In this document: in pieces, positions 8,359 to 16,293 of the stretch
How positions within the stretch are numbered: position 1 is the first letter of the stretch
Layout of the letters: every line of letters starts with the position of its first letter
From: an uncultured Roseburia sp.
Lineage (GTDB): Bacteria; Bacillota; Clostridia; Lachnospirales; Lachnospiraceae
Assembly: GCA_910584215.1 (NCBI GenBank)
Contig: CAJTYI010000007.1
Coordinates: 1-52,876, forward strand
Direction of reading: 5' to 3'
DNA length: 52,876 nucleotides
Translations under genes and position numbers: made by a program
Notes under the pieces: model-generated
What the model saw: only the letters and a program-made list of their open reading frames with translations
Told to the model about the DNA's origin: nothing
Databases searched by the model: none

Positions 8359-9773
8359 AACGGACACTCTACCCAAAACTGATCGCCGGATTTCTGATCT
8401 ACGGCGCGATCGGCGTCCTGATTATCGCCACCTTTACCTACCATATGACGTCCCGCTATGTGGAGCGGCGGGAGGCCTCCAAGCTTTACCGGGAGGCAAC
8501 CATGATTTCCTCCACTTATGTACAGAATTATTATAATGACACGATGACACTCGAAGAGATTAAGTTGCAGCTCGATACCATCAGCTCCTATCTCTCGAGT
8601 GAAATCTGGATTGTAAACCCAAAGGGCGTCGTACTTTTAAACACCACAAAGCCGCTGCTCTCCGATGTGGTGACCATCCCTGACTTTGATGTCACCGATT
8701 TTGGGAACCGCTACTATCAGACTGGAGACTTTTACGGGCAGTTTACCAGCGAGCACTTGAGCGTATTTTCCCCCGTCACTGTCAATTATAAAGTGCGCGC
8801 CTACATCATGATTCATGAGCCGACAAACAGCCTGGTAAACACCGCCAACCAACTGACGGCCATTTTTTATCAGACGTTAATCCTGCTCTTTGCCGCGGCC
8901 TTCATCGTCCTGATTCTATTTACTTATGTGGTGTATATACCCATACGCAAGATCACCAAGGCAGCCTGGGAATACTCCTCCGGCAATTTTAATACCAAGA
9001 TTGCGGTGAATTCTGGCGACGAAATCGGCTACCTCGCCGCTTCACTCAATTACATGGCAAACGAACTACATACGCTGGAGGAAGATCAGCGCAAATTTGT
9101 CTCCAACATCTCCCACGACTTCCGCTCCCCCCTGACCTCGATCAAAGGATATGCCGAGGCCATGTTGGACGGAACCATTCCGCTGGAAATGCAGGAAAAA
9201 TATTTGAACATCATCGTTTTTGAGACGGAGCGTTTGAACAAGCTCACCAGCAGCCTTCTGGAATTAAACAAATTTGGGTCGCGCGGCTTTATTCTCGACA
9301 TCACCGATTTTGATATCAATTATGCCGTGCGCATGACCGTTTTAAGCTTTGAGGGAACCTGCAAGGAAAAGCATATCTCCTTTAATCTGATTCTCACTGG
9401 CCAAAAACTGTTTGTCTCCGCGGACATGAGCAAGATTCAGCAGGTCGTTTACAATCTGATCGACAATGCGATTAAATTCAGCCATCCGGACTCTTTTATC
9501 ACCGTCGAAACCACGGAAAAAAATGAAAAAATATTTGTCTCCGTAAAAGACACCGGCATCGGCATCCCCAAGGACAGTATCAGCAAAATATGGGAGCGTT
9601 TCTATAAGACAGATCTGTCGCGCGGAAAAGACAAAAAAGGCACCGGGCTCGGGCTCTCCATCGTCAAAGAGATTATCCAGGCACACGGGGAAAATATTAC
9701 CTGCATCAGCACCGAGGGCGTCGGCACGGAGTTCATTTTCTCGCTGCCGCTCGCAAAAAAACGACAGATTTAA
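8355..9773 (+). CDS. Sensor histidine kinase, two membrane segments, HAMP
   Basis: The 472-residue protein has membrane segments near residues 8-30 and 168-195, so about 135 residues lie outside the cell as the sensor region. A HAMP domain (about 195-245) precedes the dimerisation domain with phospho-acceptor His254 in ISHDFRSPLTSIKGY. The ATPase domain shows the N box NLIDNAIKF, the G1 box DTGIGIP and the G2 box GTGLGLSIVKEI. It resembles the ResE/HssS/WalK type. It should phosphorylate the response regulator encoded immediately upstream, whose gene overlaps this one by four bases. A chain of hairpins and a bidirectional terminator follows the gene. Confidence 0.93.
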   Translation: MKRTLYPKLIAGFLIYGAIGVLIIATFTYHMTSRYVERREASKLYREATMISSTYVQNYYNDTMTLEEIKLQLDTISSYLSSEIWIVNPKGVVLLNTTKPLLSDVVTIPDFDVTDFGNRYYQTGDFYGQFTSEHLSVFSPVTVNYKVRAYIMIHEPTNSLVNTANQLTAIFYQTLILLFAAAFIVLILFTYVVYIPIRKITKAAWEYSSGNFNTKIAVNSGDEIGYLAASLNYMANELHTLEEDQRKFVSNISHDFRSPLTSIKGYAEAMLDGTIPLEMQEKYLNIIVFETERLNKLTSSLLELNKFGSRGFILDITDFDINYAVRMTVLSFEGTCKEKHISFNLILTGQKLFVSADMSKIQQVVYNLIDNAIKFSHPDSFITVETTEKNEKIFVSVKDTGIGIPKDSISKIWERFYKTDLSRGKDKKGTGLGLSIVKEIIQAHGENITCISTEGVGTEFIFSLPLAKKRQI

Positions 9774-9847
9774 TGGCTATACCAGATAAAGTTACTGTGA
9801 TGGGCATTGACACGTCAGACGATGCTGTCTTCCTATAGAGTGATAAA

Positions 9848-9870
9848 AAAGAATCACTCCGTGATTCTTT
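9848..9870. terminator. Short terminator hairpin after the sensor kinase
   Basis: AAAGAATCAC-TCC-GTGATTCTTT forms a perfect 10-bp stem. The T run is longer when read on the minus strand (TTTTTTATC), so it may act for either direction. A second hairpin, CAAGTTGC-TTT-GCAACTTG, follows at 9872-9890. Confidence 0.6.
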
Positions 9871-9933
9871 GCAAGTTGCTTTGCAACTTGAGAATTGATG
9901 CGTCTGACGACGCAATTTCCTATAAAGTAAAAA

Positions 9934-9975
9934 AATCCCGCTTTCCGACATTCAAATGTGTCAGAAAGCGGGATT
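9934..9975. terminator. Bidirectional terminator between the sensor kinase and rplQ
   Basis: AATCCCGCTTTC pairs with GAAAGCGGGATT and the stem continues with GACA/TGTC around a small loop. On the minus strand a run of seven T follows, ending the ribosomal operon just past the rplQ stop at 9989. On the plus strand a shorter TATTTTT follows, so it also backs up termination of the kinase operon. Confidence 0.85.
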
Positions 9976-9988
9976 CTATTTTTATCTC

Positions 9989-10525
9989 TTATACTAACTC
10001 AAGCAGAACTTCCAACGCGCCGTCGCCTTTGCGCTGTCCGATCTTCACGATTCTGGTGTAACCGCCGTTGCGATCCGCATACTTGGGAGCGATCTCGTCA
10101 AAAATCTTCGCCACAAGATCAACCTCCTTGGTGTTGCGTTTCTTTCCTGCGTTCTCCTTCGGAACTTCCTTAACCGGATAAAGAACCTTTAACATTTCAC
10201 GGCGTGCGTGTAAACGGGATGGCTTATCTTTCTTGATCGTCTTATCCACCTCGTCATAAACGGTCACTTTCTTACCGTCTACTACTTCTTTTACTCTCTT
10301 GCCGTCGGCATCCTTGCGGGCAACTTTGGCCTTTACGGTCACTTCCTCGTAATTATCACGCTCTTTTACTCCCAGGGCGATGATACCCTCGGCAATCTTG
10401 CGCACTTCTTTCGCTTTTGCCTCTGTGGTAACAATCTTACCGTTGTTTAACAATGCGGTTACCTGGCCTCTCAATAAAGCCTTTCTCTGGCTTGAGGTTC
10501 TTCCTAACTTGCGATACTTTGCCAT
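9989..10525 (-). CDS. rplQ: 50S ribosomal protein L17 (bL17) with insertion
   Basis: The N-terminus MAKYRKLGRTSSQRKALLR and the C-terminus GGYTRIVKIGQRKGDGA are classic bL17. The protein is 178 residues, whereas most bL17 proteins are about 115-130. The extra length is a highly charged block at about residues 55-110 (VKAKVARKDADGKRVKEV and following), which replaces the short loop found in most bacteria. ATG 10525 has GGAGGAAAAAGAA upstream; the frame extending to 10609 is not supported. It is the last gene of the ribosomal cluster, before the terminator at 9934-9975. Confidence 0.95.
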   Translation of the reverse strand: MAKYRKLGRTSSQRKALLRGQVTALLNNGKIVTTEAKAKEVRKIAEGIIALGVKERDNYEEVTVKAKVARKDADGKRVKEVVDGKKVTVYDEVDKTIKKDKPSRLHARREMLKVLYPVKEVPKENAGKKRNTKEVDLVAKIFDEIAPKYADRNGGYTRIVKIGQRKGDGALEVLLELV

Positions 10526-10765
10526 TTCTTTTTCCTCCATTCTTCTGGTACATGGGAAGACGCCTTTTGGACTTACTCTCTCCATGCTATAACATCTGGC
10601 ACACGACATACTCCATGCCCCGTGGACTTACTGTTTCTGCCCATTGCGCTTGTTCTTTGCAATATTTGAGTTCACTCAAACTGCTAAGAATAAGCCTTCA
10701 CACATGCGAAGCCCGGCTTCCCCGAACTTCTAAAACATGAAGCAAGCACGCTTGCTCCCTGTGAT

Positions 10766-11725
10766 TTATTCTTCACCCTGATTGAGCTGAAGTCCAAGCT
10801 CTTTTAACTTAGCCAGCACTTCCTCCAGGGACTTGCGCCCTAAATTACGAACTTTCATCATGTCCTCCGGCGTCTTGTTTGTCAATTCCTCAACGGTATT
10901 GATACCTGCCCTCTTCAGACAGTTGTAAGAACGCACGGACAATTCCAGCTCGTCAATATTCATCTCAAGAACTTTTTCCTTGGCATCGTCCTCTTTTTCA
11001 ATCATGACGTCTGCCTGCTGAGCCGCCTCAGACAAATCGATAAAGAGACTCAAATGCTCGCTAAGTACTTTTGCCGCAAGGCTGACCGCCTCATCCGGCT
11101 CTAGTGTTCCGTTGGTGAACACGTCTAATGTAAGCTTATCATAATCCGTGATCTGACCCACACGCGTATTTTCAATGGAAAGATTTACCCTCTCCACAGA
11201 TGTGTAAATCGAGTCCACTGCGATAACTCCGATCGGTATATCCTCTGTCTTATTCTTCTCTGCGCTGACATAACCTCTGCCCTTGGTGATCGTGAGTTCC
11301 ATGTAGAGCTTAGAGTCAGCGCCGCCGTTTAAATTGGCAATCACTAACTCCGGGTTTAAGATCTGAATATCAGAATCCACCTGGATATCCGCCGCTGTTA
11401 CTACGCCTTCGCCTTCAAATTCGATATAAGCAACTTTAGGTTCATTTGTAGAGCTGTTATTTCTAATAGCAAGATTTTTAATGTTCATGATGATCTCGGT
11501 TACATCTTCCTTAACCCCCGGAATAGAACTGAACTCATGAAGGACACCGTCAATCTTTACCTGACTTACCGCAGCACCTGGCAGAGAAGAAAGCATAATT
11601 CTTCTGAGTGAATTGCCCAGTGTTGTGCCGTAACCTCTTTCCAATGGTTCTACAACAAACTTTCCGTACTTCTTGTCTTCTGAAATTTCTGCAATTTCAA
11701 TCTTAGGTTTTTGAAAATCGAACAC
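10766..11725 (-). CDS. rpoA: DNA-directed RNA polymerase subunit alpha
   Basis: The 319-residue protein has the N-terminal dimerisation domain (FVVEPLERGYGTTLGNSLRR, MLSSLPG) and the C-terminal DNA- and activator-binding domain (ELSVRSYNCLKRAGI, MMKVRNLGRKSLEEV). It scaffolds assembly of RNA polymerase and contacts UP elements and regulators. Its place between rpsD and rplQ is the standard alpha-operon order. About 240 bp separate it from rplQ downstream, and about 140 bp containing the hairpin TTCCGGC...GCCGGAA separate it from rpsD upstream. Confidence 0.98.
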   Translation of the reverse strand: MFDFQKPKIEIAEISEDKKYGKFVVEPLERGYGTTLGNSLRRIMLSSLPGAAVSQVKIDGVLHEFSSIPGVKEDVTEIIMNIKNLAIRNNSSTNEPKVAYIEFEGEGVVTAADIQVDSDIQILNPELVIANLNGGADSKLYMELTITKGRGYVSAEKNKTEDIPIGVIAVDSIYTSVERVNLSIENTRVGQITDYDKLTLDVFTNGTLEPDEAVSLAAKVLSEHLSLFIDLSEAAQQADVMIEKEDDAKEKVLEMNIDELELSVRSYNCLKRAGINTVEELTNKTPEDMMKVRNLGRKSLEEVLAKLKELGLQLNQGEE

Positions 11726-11864
11726 TACAAATTCCCTCCTTTTCGGATAATTTGCTTATACAACGAACAGACACAGTTCCGGCGGTAAAGCCGGAAACCG
11801 TATCTGCCTGTTACTATTCACAGCATTTCTATCCTTGACAAGTTCTAAACCGCCAAATTTTCTC

Positions 11865-12458
11865 TTATTTAGAGTACAACTCGACGATAAGCATCTCATC
11901 TACAGGTACATCGATCTGCTCTCTGGAAGGTAACTCTTTTATCGTTCCCTGCAATTTTTCGGTGTCAACCTCCAACCAGTCAGGAACCAATCTTCCGCCG
12001 GTAACCTCAAGAATATCTTTCATTCTCTGGATACCTTTGTTTTTCTCTTTGATCTCAATCACATCGCCGGCTTTTACCAGGTAAGACGGGATATTAACCT
12101 GCTTGCCGTTTACCAGTACAAACTTATGGTCAACGACCTGTCTTGCCTCTCTTCTGGTTCTCGCAAACCCAAGACGGAATACGACATTGTCCAGTCTGGA
12201 CTCTAACATAGTCATTAAGTTCTGACCGGTCATGCCTTTCATTTTGTCCGCTTTTACATAATAATTATGGAACGGTTTCTCCAACACGCCATAGATGAAT
12301 TTTGCTTTCTGTTTCTCGCGGAGCTGAAGACCGTACTCAGACATCTTCTTATTTGCTCTCTTTAATTCTCTGTTGGACTTTTTATCATATCCTAAATAAC
12401 CCGGCTCTAAACCAAGGGATCTGCATCTTTTCAGAACAGGAACTTTATTAACTGCCAT
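11865..12458 (-). CDS. rpsD: 30S ribosomal protein S4 (uS4)
   Basis: The 197-residue protein includes the S4 RNA-binding domain (LESRLDNVVFRLGFARTRRE, HKFVLVNGKQVNIPS). It nucleates 30S assembly on 16S rRNA and, in many bacteria, represses its own operon. The N-terminal zinc-binding cysteines found in some Gram-positive S4 proteins are absent here apart from a single Cys (KRCRSLG). It lies 19 bp downstream of rpsK. Confidence 0.97.
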   Translation of the reverse strand: MAVNKVPVLKRCRSLGLEPGYLGYDKKSNRELKRANKKMSEYGLQLREKQKAKFIYGVLEKPFHNYYVKADKMKGMTGQNLMTMLESRLDNVVFRLGFARTRREARQVVDHKFVLVNGKQVNIPSYLVKAGDVIEIKEKNKGIQRMKDILEVTGGRLVPDWLEVDTEKLQGTIKELPSREQIDVPVDEMLIVELYSK

Positions 12459-12477
12459 TTTAGACTCTACCTCCTAA

Positions 12478-12870
12478 TTAAACTCTTCTGCGTTTTGGTG
12501 GACGACATCCATTATGAGGTACCGGAGTTACGTCTCTGATACTTGTAACTTCAAGTCCGCATGCGGAAAGCGCACGGATTGCTGCCTCTCTGCCGGAACC
12601 TGGTCCTTTTACCATAACGTCTACTGTCTTCAAACCATGGATTAAAGCAGCCTTTGTAGCTGTCTCTGCTGCCATTTGTGCAGCATATGGAGTAGATTTC
12701 CTTGAACCTCTGAAACCAAGACCACCGGCACTTGCCCATGATAAAGCATTTCCCTCAGCATCCGTGATCGTCACGATCGTGTTGTTGAAAGATGACTGAA
12801 TATGTGCCTGTCCGCGTTCAACGTTTTTCTTTACACGCTTCTTTGTCACTTTTTTTGTAACTTTAGCCAT
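12478..12870 (-). CDS. rpsK: 30S ribosomal protein S11 (uS11)
   Basis: The 130-residue protein is recognised by HIQSSFNNTIVTITD, KSTPYAAQMAAETA and the C-terminal CRPPKRRRV. It forms part of the 30S platform next to the E site and helps select mRNA. A run of N-terminal lysine repeats (KKVTKKRVKK) gives the basic tail. The gap to rpsM upstream is about 180 bp with no gene seen. Confidence 0.97.
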   Translation of the reverse strand: MAKVTKKVTKKRVKKNVERGQAHIQSSFNNTIVTITDAEGNALSWASAGGLGFRGSRKSTPYAAQMAAETATKAALIHGLKTVDVMVKGPGSGREAAIRALSACGLEVTSIRDVTPVPHNGCRPPKRRRV

Positions 12871-13051
12871 ATCTAAACTAACCTACTTTCTCTCTAAATA
12901 ATCAAACGTAACTATTCAGCGCCCACATAACTGTAATCAGCCATGCCATTGCGGCTCTATAAGCCGTCCCGAACAATTACAAACTATCAATACACAACTG
13001 CTTTTTATTTCTTCGCAAACTACGAGAATACCTTACTATTTCAGAAGATTT

Positions 13052-13420
13052 TTATTTCTTTTTGTTTGCCACGGTTCTCTTCGGACCTTTGCGGGTTCTT
13101 GCATTTGTCTTTGTCTTCTGCCCACGAACTGGAAGACCTTTTCTGTGACGGATTCCGCGATAGCATCCGATTTCCTGAAGTCTCTTAATGTTCATGGCGA
13201 TCTCTCTTCTCAAATCACCCTCTACAGTCTGTGTCTCATCGATCACTGCACTGATTCTCTTCACCTCGTCGTCTGTGAGATCTCTGACACGTGTGTTAGG
13301 ATCCACTTTTGCCTCAGCGAGAATACGGTTAGAACTTGTTCTACCAATTCCGTAGATGTATGTTAAACCGATTTCAACACGTTTTTCCCTTGGTAAATCT
13401 ACACCTGCAATACGAGCCAT
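13052..13420 (-). CDS. rpsM: 30S ribosomal protein S13 (uS13)
   Basis: The 122-residue protein starts MARIAGVDLPREKRVE and carries RYRGIRH-like GCYRGIRHRKGLPVRGQ and the basic tail ARKGPKRTVANKKK. It sits at the head of the small subunit and contacts the large subunit and the P-site tRNA. ATG 13420 is preceded by AATGGAGGTT; the upstream in-frame ATGs to 13456 are not needed. A gap of about 350 bp separates it from rpmJ. Confidence 0.97.
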   Translation of the reverse strand: MARIAGVDLPREKRVEIGLTYIYGIGRTSSNRILAEAKVDPNTRVRDLTDDEVKRISAVIDETQTVEGDLRREIAMNIKRLQEIGCYRGIRHRKGLPVRGQKTKTNARTRKGPKRTVANKKK

Positions 13421-13769
13421 GTGTTTTTGAACCTCCATTAATTTATCTGGCGCCAACGCACCAATCGTTTTCTTATTCTAATATAGGAAACAAGCCATTT
13501 GACATCACGGCTTTACGGCCCGACAGGCAATGCCCCGCGGCAGTTGTCCTGCGAACCTATAGAAAAAATGACGTCCGGCAGCTCCGTTGTCCTCCGGCCT
13601 GAAATGTGTGCCGTCCCACTTTTTCCAATATTTGGATGATTCTTTTCACAGTCTTCGGTATGCAAACTGCAAAAAGCAGCTATCCCTGCTGTCTCATATG
13701 ATAACAGTGATGTCAACCCATCCGGGCGTTTCACTGCAGCCGCACATATTGATTGCTCTGGCACAAGGA
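13421..13769 (-). other. Gap between rpmJ and rpsM, no gene supported
   Basis: About 350 bp of leader-like sequence precedes rpsM on the minus strand. It has GC-rich self-complementary patches and a TTTTTTCTATAGG string near 13560-13572, which resembles the terminator-linked motif near 9.9 kb. Several open frames on both strands cross it but none has a family signature or a convincing ribosome site. It may carry a regulatory leader for the rpsM-rpsK-rpsD-rpoA-rplQ part (inference). Confidence 0.5.
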
Positions 13770-13883
13770 TTAACCCTGGCGCTGTTTGTGTTTCGGATTC
13801 TCACAGATAATTCTGATGCTTCCTTTTCTTTTAATGACTTTGCATTTTTCGCAAATAGGCTTAACTGATGATCTTACCTTCAC
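13770..13883 (-). CDS. rpmJ: 50S ribosomal protein L36 (bL36), zinc type
   Basis: This 37-residue protein starts with GTG (13881-13883), and an AGGAGG at 13891-13896 decides the start. It reads MKVRSSVKPICEKCKV, then RKGSIRIICENPKHKQRQG, with the CxxC...C...H zinc ligands intact. It is the smallest ribosomal protein and stabilises 23S rRNA near the peptidyl transferase region. Its place between infA and rpsM is the standard order. It is shorter than most gene-size cut-offs and easily missed. Confidence 0.95.
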   Translation of the reverse strand: MKVRSSVKPICEKCKVIKRKGSIRIICENPKHKQRQG

Positions 13884-14062
13884 AGCAAATCCTCCTTTCT
13901 TATGTAACCACACGGTGGCTACTATTTAGAGCTCTTTTGTATGAATTTTCCGCCTAAAATCGGGCACACACAAAAAGGCACTATTCAAAAGTGTCCGACT
14001 ACCATAATAGCACTGTATGAAAAAAATGTCAACCTTCTTTTGCACATTTTTATTTCACATTT

Positions 14063-14281
14063 TTATTTATCTCTCCAGATAATTCTTCCTTTCGTCAGAT
14101 CATATGGCGACATTTCAATCGTAACTTTATCACCCGGCAAAATCCGAATAAAATTCATGCGAAGTTTGCCGCTGATCGTTGCCAGAATCTGATGCCCATT
14201 TTCCAGTTCCACTTTAAAAAAAGCATTGGGCAGCTTCTCCACAACAGTTCCTTCTACTTCGATCACATCTGCTTTTGACAT
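14063..14281 (-). CDS. infA: Translation initiation factor IF-1
   Basis: The 72-residue S1-like OB-fold protein begins MSKADVIEVEGTVVEKLPNA and contains GHQILATISGKLRMNFIRIL and the closing KGRIIWRD. IF-1 occupies the A site during initiation and assists IF-2 and IF-3. It lies 15 bp downstream of the KOW-domain gene and about 180 bp upstream of rpmJ. Confidence 0.97.
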   Translation of the reverse strand: MSKADVIEVEGTVVEKLPNAFFKVELENGHQILATISGKLRMNFIRILPGDKVTIEMSPYDLTKGRIIWRDK

Positions 14282-14296
14282 TCACAAATCCTCCAT

Positions 14297-14548
14297 TTAC
14301 ATATTCTGTTCATACAACTTAACCGCCCGCTTGACGGCTGTGTCCGTCACCCCTTTTGACAGACACTCTATAATCTCACCCGGAAGCTTCTTTATGATCT
14401 GAATATGCTTCCGGTTCTTTTTCTTTGGTTTCTCGAGCGTTCGGTTCACACCGTTTACAAGATACACGAACTCGCCGTCCTCATGTAAAACCACATAAAA
14501 CTGTTCTTTATCATGCCCCGACAGGGATTTTGCCATTTCTATTGTCAT
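14297..14548 (-). CDS. Small KOW-type RNA-binding protein of the map-infA interval
   Basis: This 83-residue basic protein resembles the small KOW/L14e-like proteins that clostridia carry between map and infA. The segment KEQFYVVLHEDGEFVYLVNG is compatible with the KOW beta hairpin, followed by a lysine-rich patch (KPKKKNRKHIQIIKK). No catalytic motif is seen. A role in translation or ribosome assembly is inferred from position only. ATG 14548 is chosen because GGAGG lies five to six bases upstream; a longer frame reaches 14575. It starts 24 bp after the map stop. Confidence 0.75.
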   Translation of the reverse strand: MTIEMAKSLSGHDKEQFYVVLHEDGEFVYLVNGVNRTLEKPKKKNRKHIQIIKKLPGEIIECLSKGVTDTAVKRAVKLYEQNM

Positions 14549-14571
14549 ATGCACCTCCTGTCTCCCCGCTT

Positions 14572-15360
14572 TCACAGGTCTTCGATCACGCCGTCAATAA
14601 TTTCCGATTCGGTCAAAGTAAGAATCTCTGGCCCTTCACGGGTAATCACGATGGTATTTTCATAATGGGCCGACAGCGACATATCTTCTGTCACGACCGT
14701 CCAATCATCATCGAGCCAGACTACGTCCTCGGTACCCAGATTAATCATCGGCTCCACCGCAAGCGTCATCCCCGCTTTTAATTTAATACCTCTGCGCAGA
14801 CATTTGTAGTTGGGTATCTCCGGTTCCTCATGGAGCATGGAGCCGATACCGTGTCCGCAGAGATCACGCACCACACCGTAGCCAAAACGCTTTGCATATG
14901 TCCCAATTGCCGCGGAAATCTGATGCAGGTGGTTGCCCTCTTTTGCGTATTTCATTCCCTCGAAGAAACTCTCTCTCGTGCGCGCAATCAATAGTCTAGC
15001 CGCTTCGGAGATCTCCCCGACACCGTGCGTGCGCGCGGCGTCGGAGTGATAACCCCGATAGATCACTCCGGCGTCCAGGCTGACGATATCTCCCTCGTCA
15101 ATGTAATGTCTGCTGTCGGGAATACCATGTACCACTTCCTCGTTGACAGAGACGCAGATCGACGCCGGATAGCCCTGATATCCCTTGAACGATGGTTCAC
15201 AGCCGTAACTGCGGATCAATTCCTCTCCGATGCGGTCAATATCGCGCGTCGACAGCCCCGGCTTGATGATCTTCCCCAGCTCCTCATGAACCTGCGCTAA
15301 AATCTTCCCGGCCTTGCGCATCAGTTCTATCTCTTCCGGGGTTTTCACTGTAACTGCCAT
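14572..15360 (-). CDS. map: Methionine aminopeptidase, type I
   Basis: The 262-residue protein removes the initiator methionine from new proteins. The metal-binding signature is visible: DAGVIYRGYHSDAARTHGVG (two Asp), GHGIGSMLHEEP (His and Glu) and the final Glu in MSLSAHYENTIVIT. No N-terminal zinc or SH3-binding extension is present, so it is the short type Ia form. ATG 15360 gives MAVTVKTPEEIELMRKAGK, preceded by AGGAGAG. It lies 19 bp after adk in the usual secY-adk-map order. Confidence 0.96.
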   Translation of the reverse strand: MAVTVKTPEEIELMRKAGKILAQVHEELGKIIKPGLSTRDIDRIGEELIRSYGCEPSFKGYQGYPASICVSVNEEVVHGIPDSRHYIDEGDIVSLDAGVIYRGYHSDAARTHGVGEISEAARLLIARTRESFFEGMKYAKEGNHLHQISAAIGTYAKRFGYGVVRDLCGHGIGSMLHEEPEIPNYKCLRRGIKLKAGMTLAVEPMINLGTEDVVWLDDDWTVVTEDMSLSAHYENTIVITREGPEILTLTESEIIDGVIEDL

Positions 15361-15379
15361 GTTATACACTCTCCTGCCA

Positions 15380-16021
15380 TTATCCCAGAATCTCAACAAT
15401 AGCGGCAAACACCGCTTCCATCGGCTGTGTCCCGTCCACGGTCTTTAAAATTCCCTGCCCCTTATAATAGTCAATAAGCGGCTGCGTCTGCTCATGATAA
15501 ACGGCCAAACGTTTCTGTACCGTCTCCGGCTTATCGTCATCGCGCAATACTACCGGGCTGCCGCAGCGGTCACAGATTCCCTCCACCTTGGTGGGTATCG
15601 TAACCACATGGTAAGTCGCGCCGCAATTTAAACAGGCGCGTCTGCCCCCCATGCGCCCGACAATATTGTCATCCGGCACATCCACATCGATCGCGTAGTC
15701 CATCTTTTGGCCGATCTTGCCAAGGGCGCCGTCAAGCGCCTCGGCCTGCGGAATCGTCCGTGGAAAACCATCGAGCACAAAGCCGTTTTCACAATCCTTT
15801 TCACCGATTCTGTCCATCACCAGATCACAGGTCAGTTCATCGGGCACCAGCATCCCCTGATCCATATACTGTTTTGCTTTCTGCCCCAATTCCGTGTTGT
15901 TTTTAATATTTGCCCGGAATATATCCCCGGTGGAAATGTGCGGAATCCCGTATTTATCCGCAATCTGCTTTGCCTGTGTTCCTTTTCCTGCACCTGGCGC
16001 CCCCAACATAATAATTTTCAT
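15380..16021 (-). CDS. adk: Adenylate kinase, zinc-bearing type
   Basis: The 213-residue protein interconverts ATP, AMP and ADP. The P-loop is GAPGAGKGTQA at residues 7-17. The AMP site shows HISTGDIFR and GFPRTIPQA. The LID carries four zinc cysteines (CLNC near 130-133 and CDRC near 150-153), typical of Gram-positive enzymes. AGGAGGGTTTTAC lies just before ATG 16021. A 39-bp direct repeat sits in its leader. Confidence 0.97.
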   Translation of the reverse strand: MKIIMLGAPGAGKGTQAKQIADKYGIPHISTGDIFRANIKNNTELGQKAKQYMDQGMLVPDELTCDLVMDRIGEKDCENGFVLDGFPRTIPQAEALDGALGKIGQKMDYAIDVDVPDDNIVGRMGGRRACLNCGATYHVVTIPTKVEGICDRCGSPVVLRDDDKPETVQKRLAVYHEQTQPLIDYYKGQGILKTVDGTQPMEAVFAAIVEILG

Positions 16022-16036
16022 GTAAAACCCTCCTTA

Positions 16037-16182
16037 TTTTTAGTCCCGCATCCGCCTTTCCTCTGCCTTTTCGGCAGAGACATTTCCGACCGCAAAATCC
16101 ATGCGCTCGTAAATGCTCTGAGGCAGCATCCAGGCCGATGCTGTTTTAGTCCCGCATCCGCCTTTCCTCTGCCTTTTCGGCA
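16037..16182. repeat. Spaced 39-bp direct repeat in the adk leader
   Basis: Positions 16037-16075 and 16144-16182 are identical by eye (offset 107 bp). On the minus strand each copy carries the small hairpin GCCGAAAAGGC followed by AGAGGAAAGGCGGATGCGGG. The downstream copy (in transcription order) lies directly before the adk ribosome binding site. The 68-bp spacer is not repeated. Confidence 0.9.
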
Positions 16183-16223
16183 TCTATGTATAAGAAATCG
16201 CTGAACTTTCCTAATATGACAAG

Positions 16224-16253
16224 TAACGCTGAACTTGTAGAAGTCCAGCGTTA
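16224..16253 (-). other. Strong hairpin between secY and adk
   Basis: TAACGCTG-A-CTT and AAG-T-CCAGCGTTA fold around GTAG, giving about 12 paired bases. There is no T run on the minus strand, so it looks like an intercistronic processing or stabilising structure rather than a terminator. A frame of 85 codons crosses this interval, but it is made of repeat DNA and is not supported as a gene. Confidence 0.55.
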
Positions 16254-16293
16254 TCTTAATACTCCGTCCGGCCAAAACAAGGCCACACGCAGG

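Noticed and set aside
13513..13764. Minus-strand frame of 83 codons between rpmJ and rpsM
   Set aside because: No ribosome site or family features; the interval is better read as leader sequence.
16018..16275. Open frame of 85 codons between secY and adk
   Set aside because: Made largely of the duplicated 39-bp repeat and hairpin; no family signature and no ribosome site.
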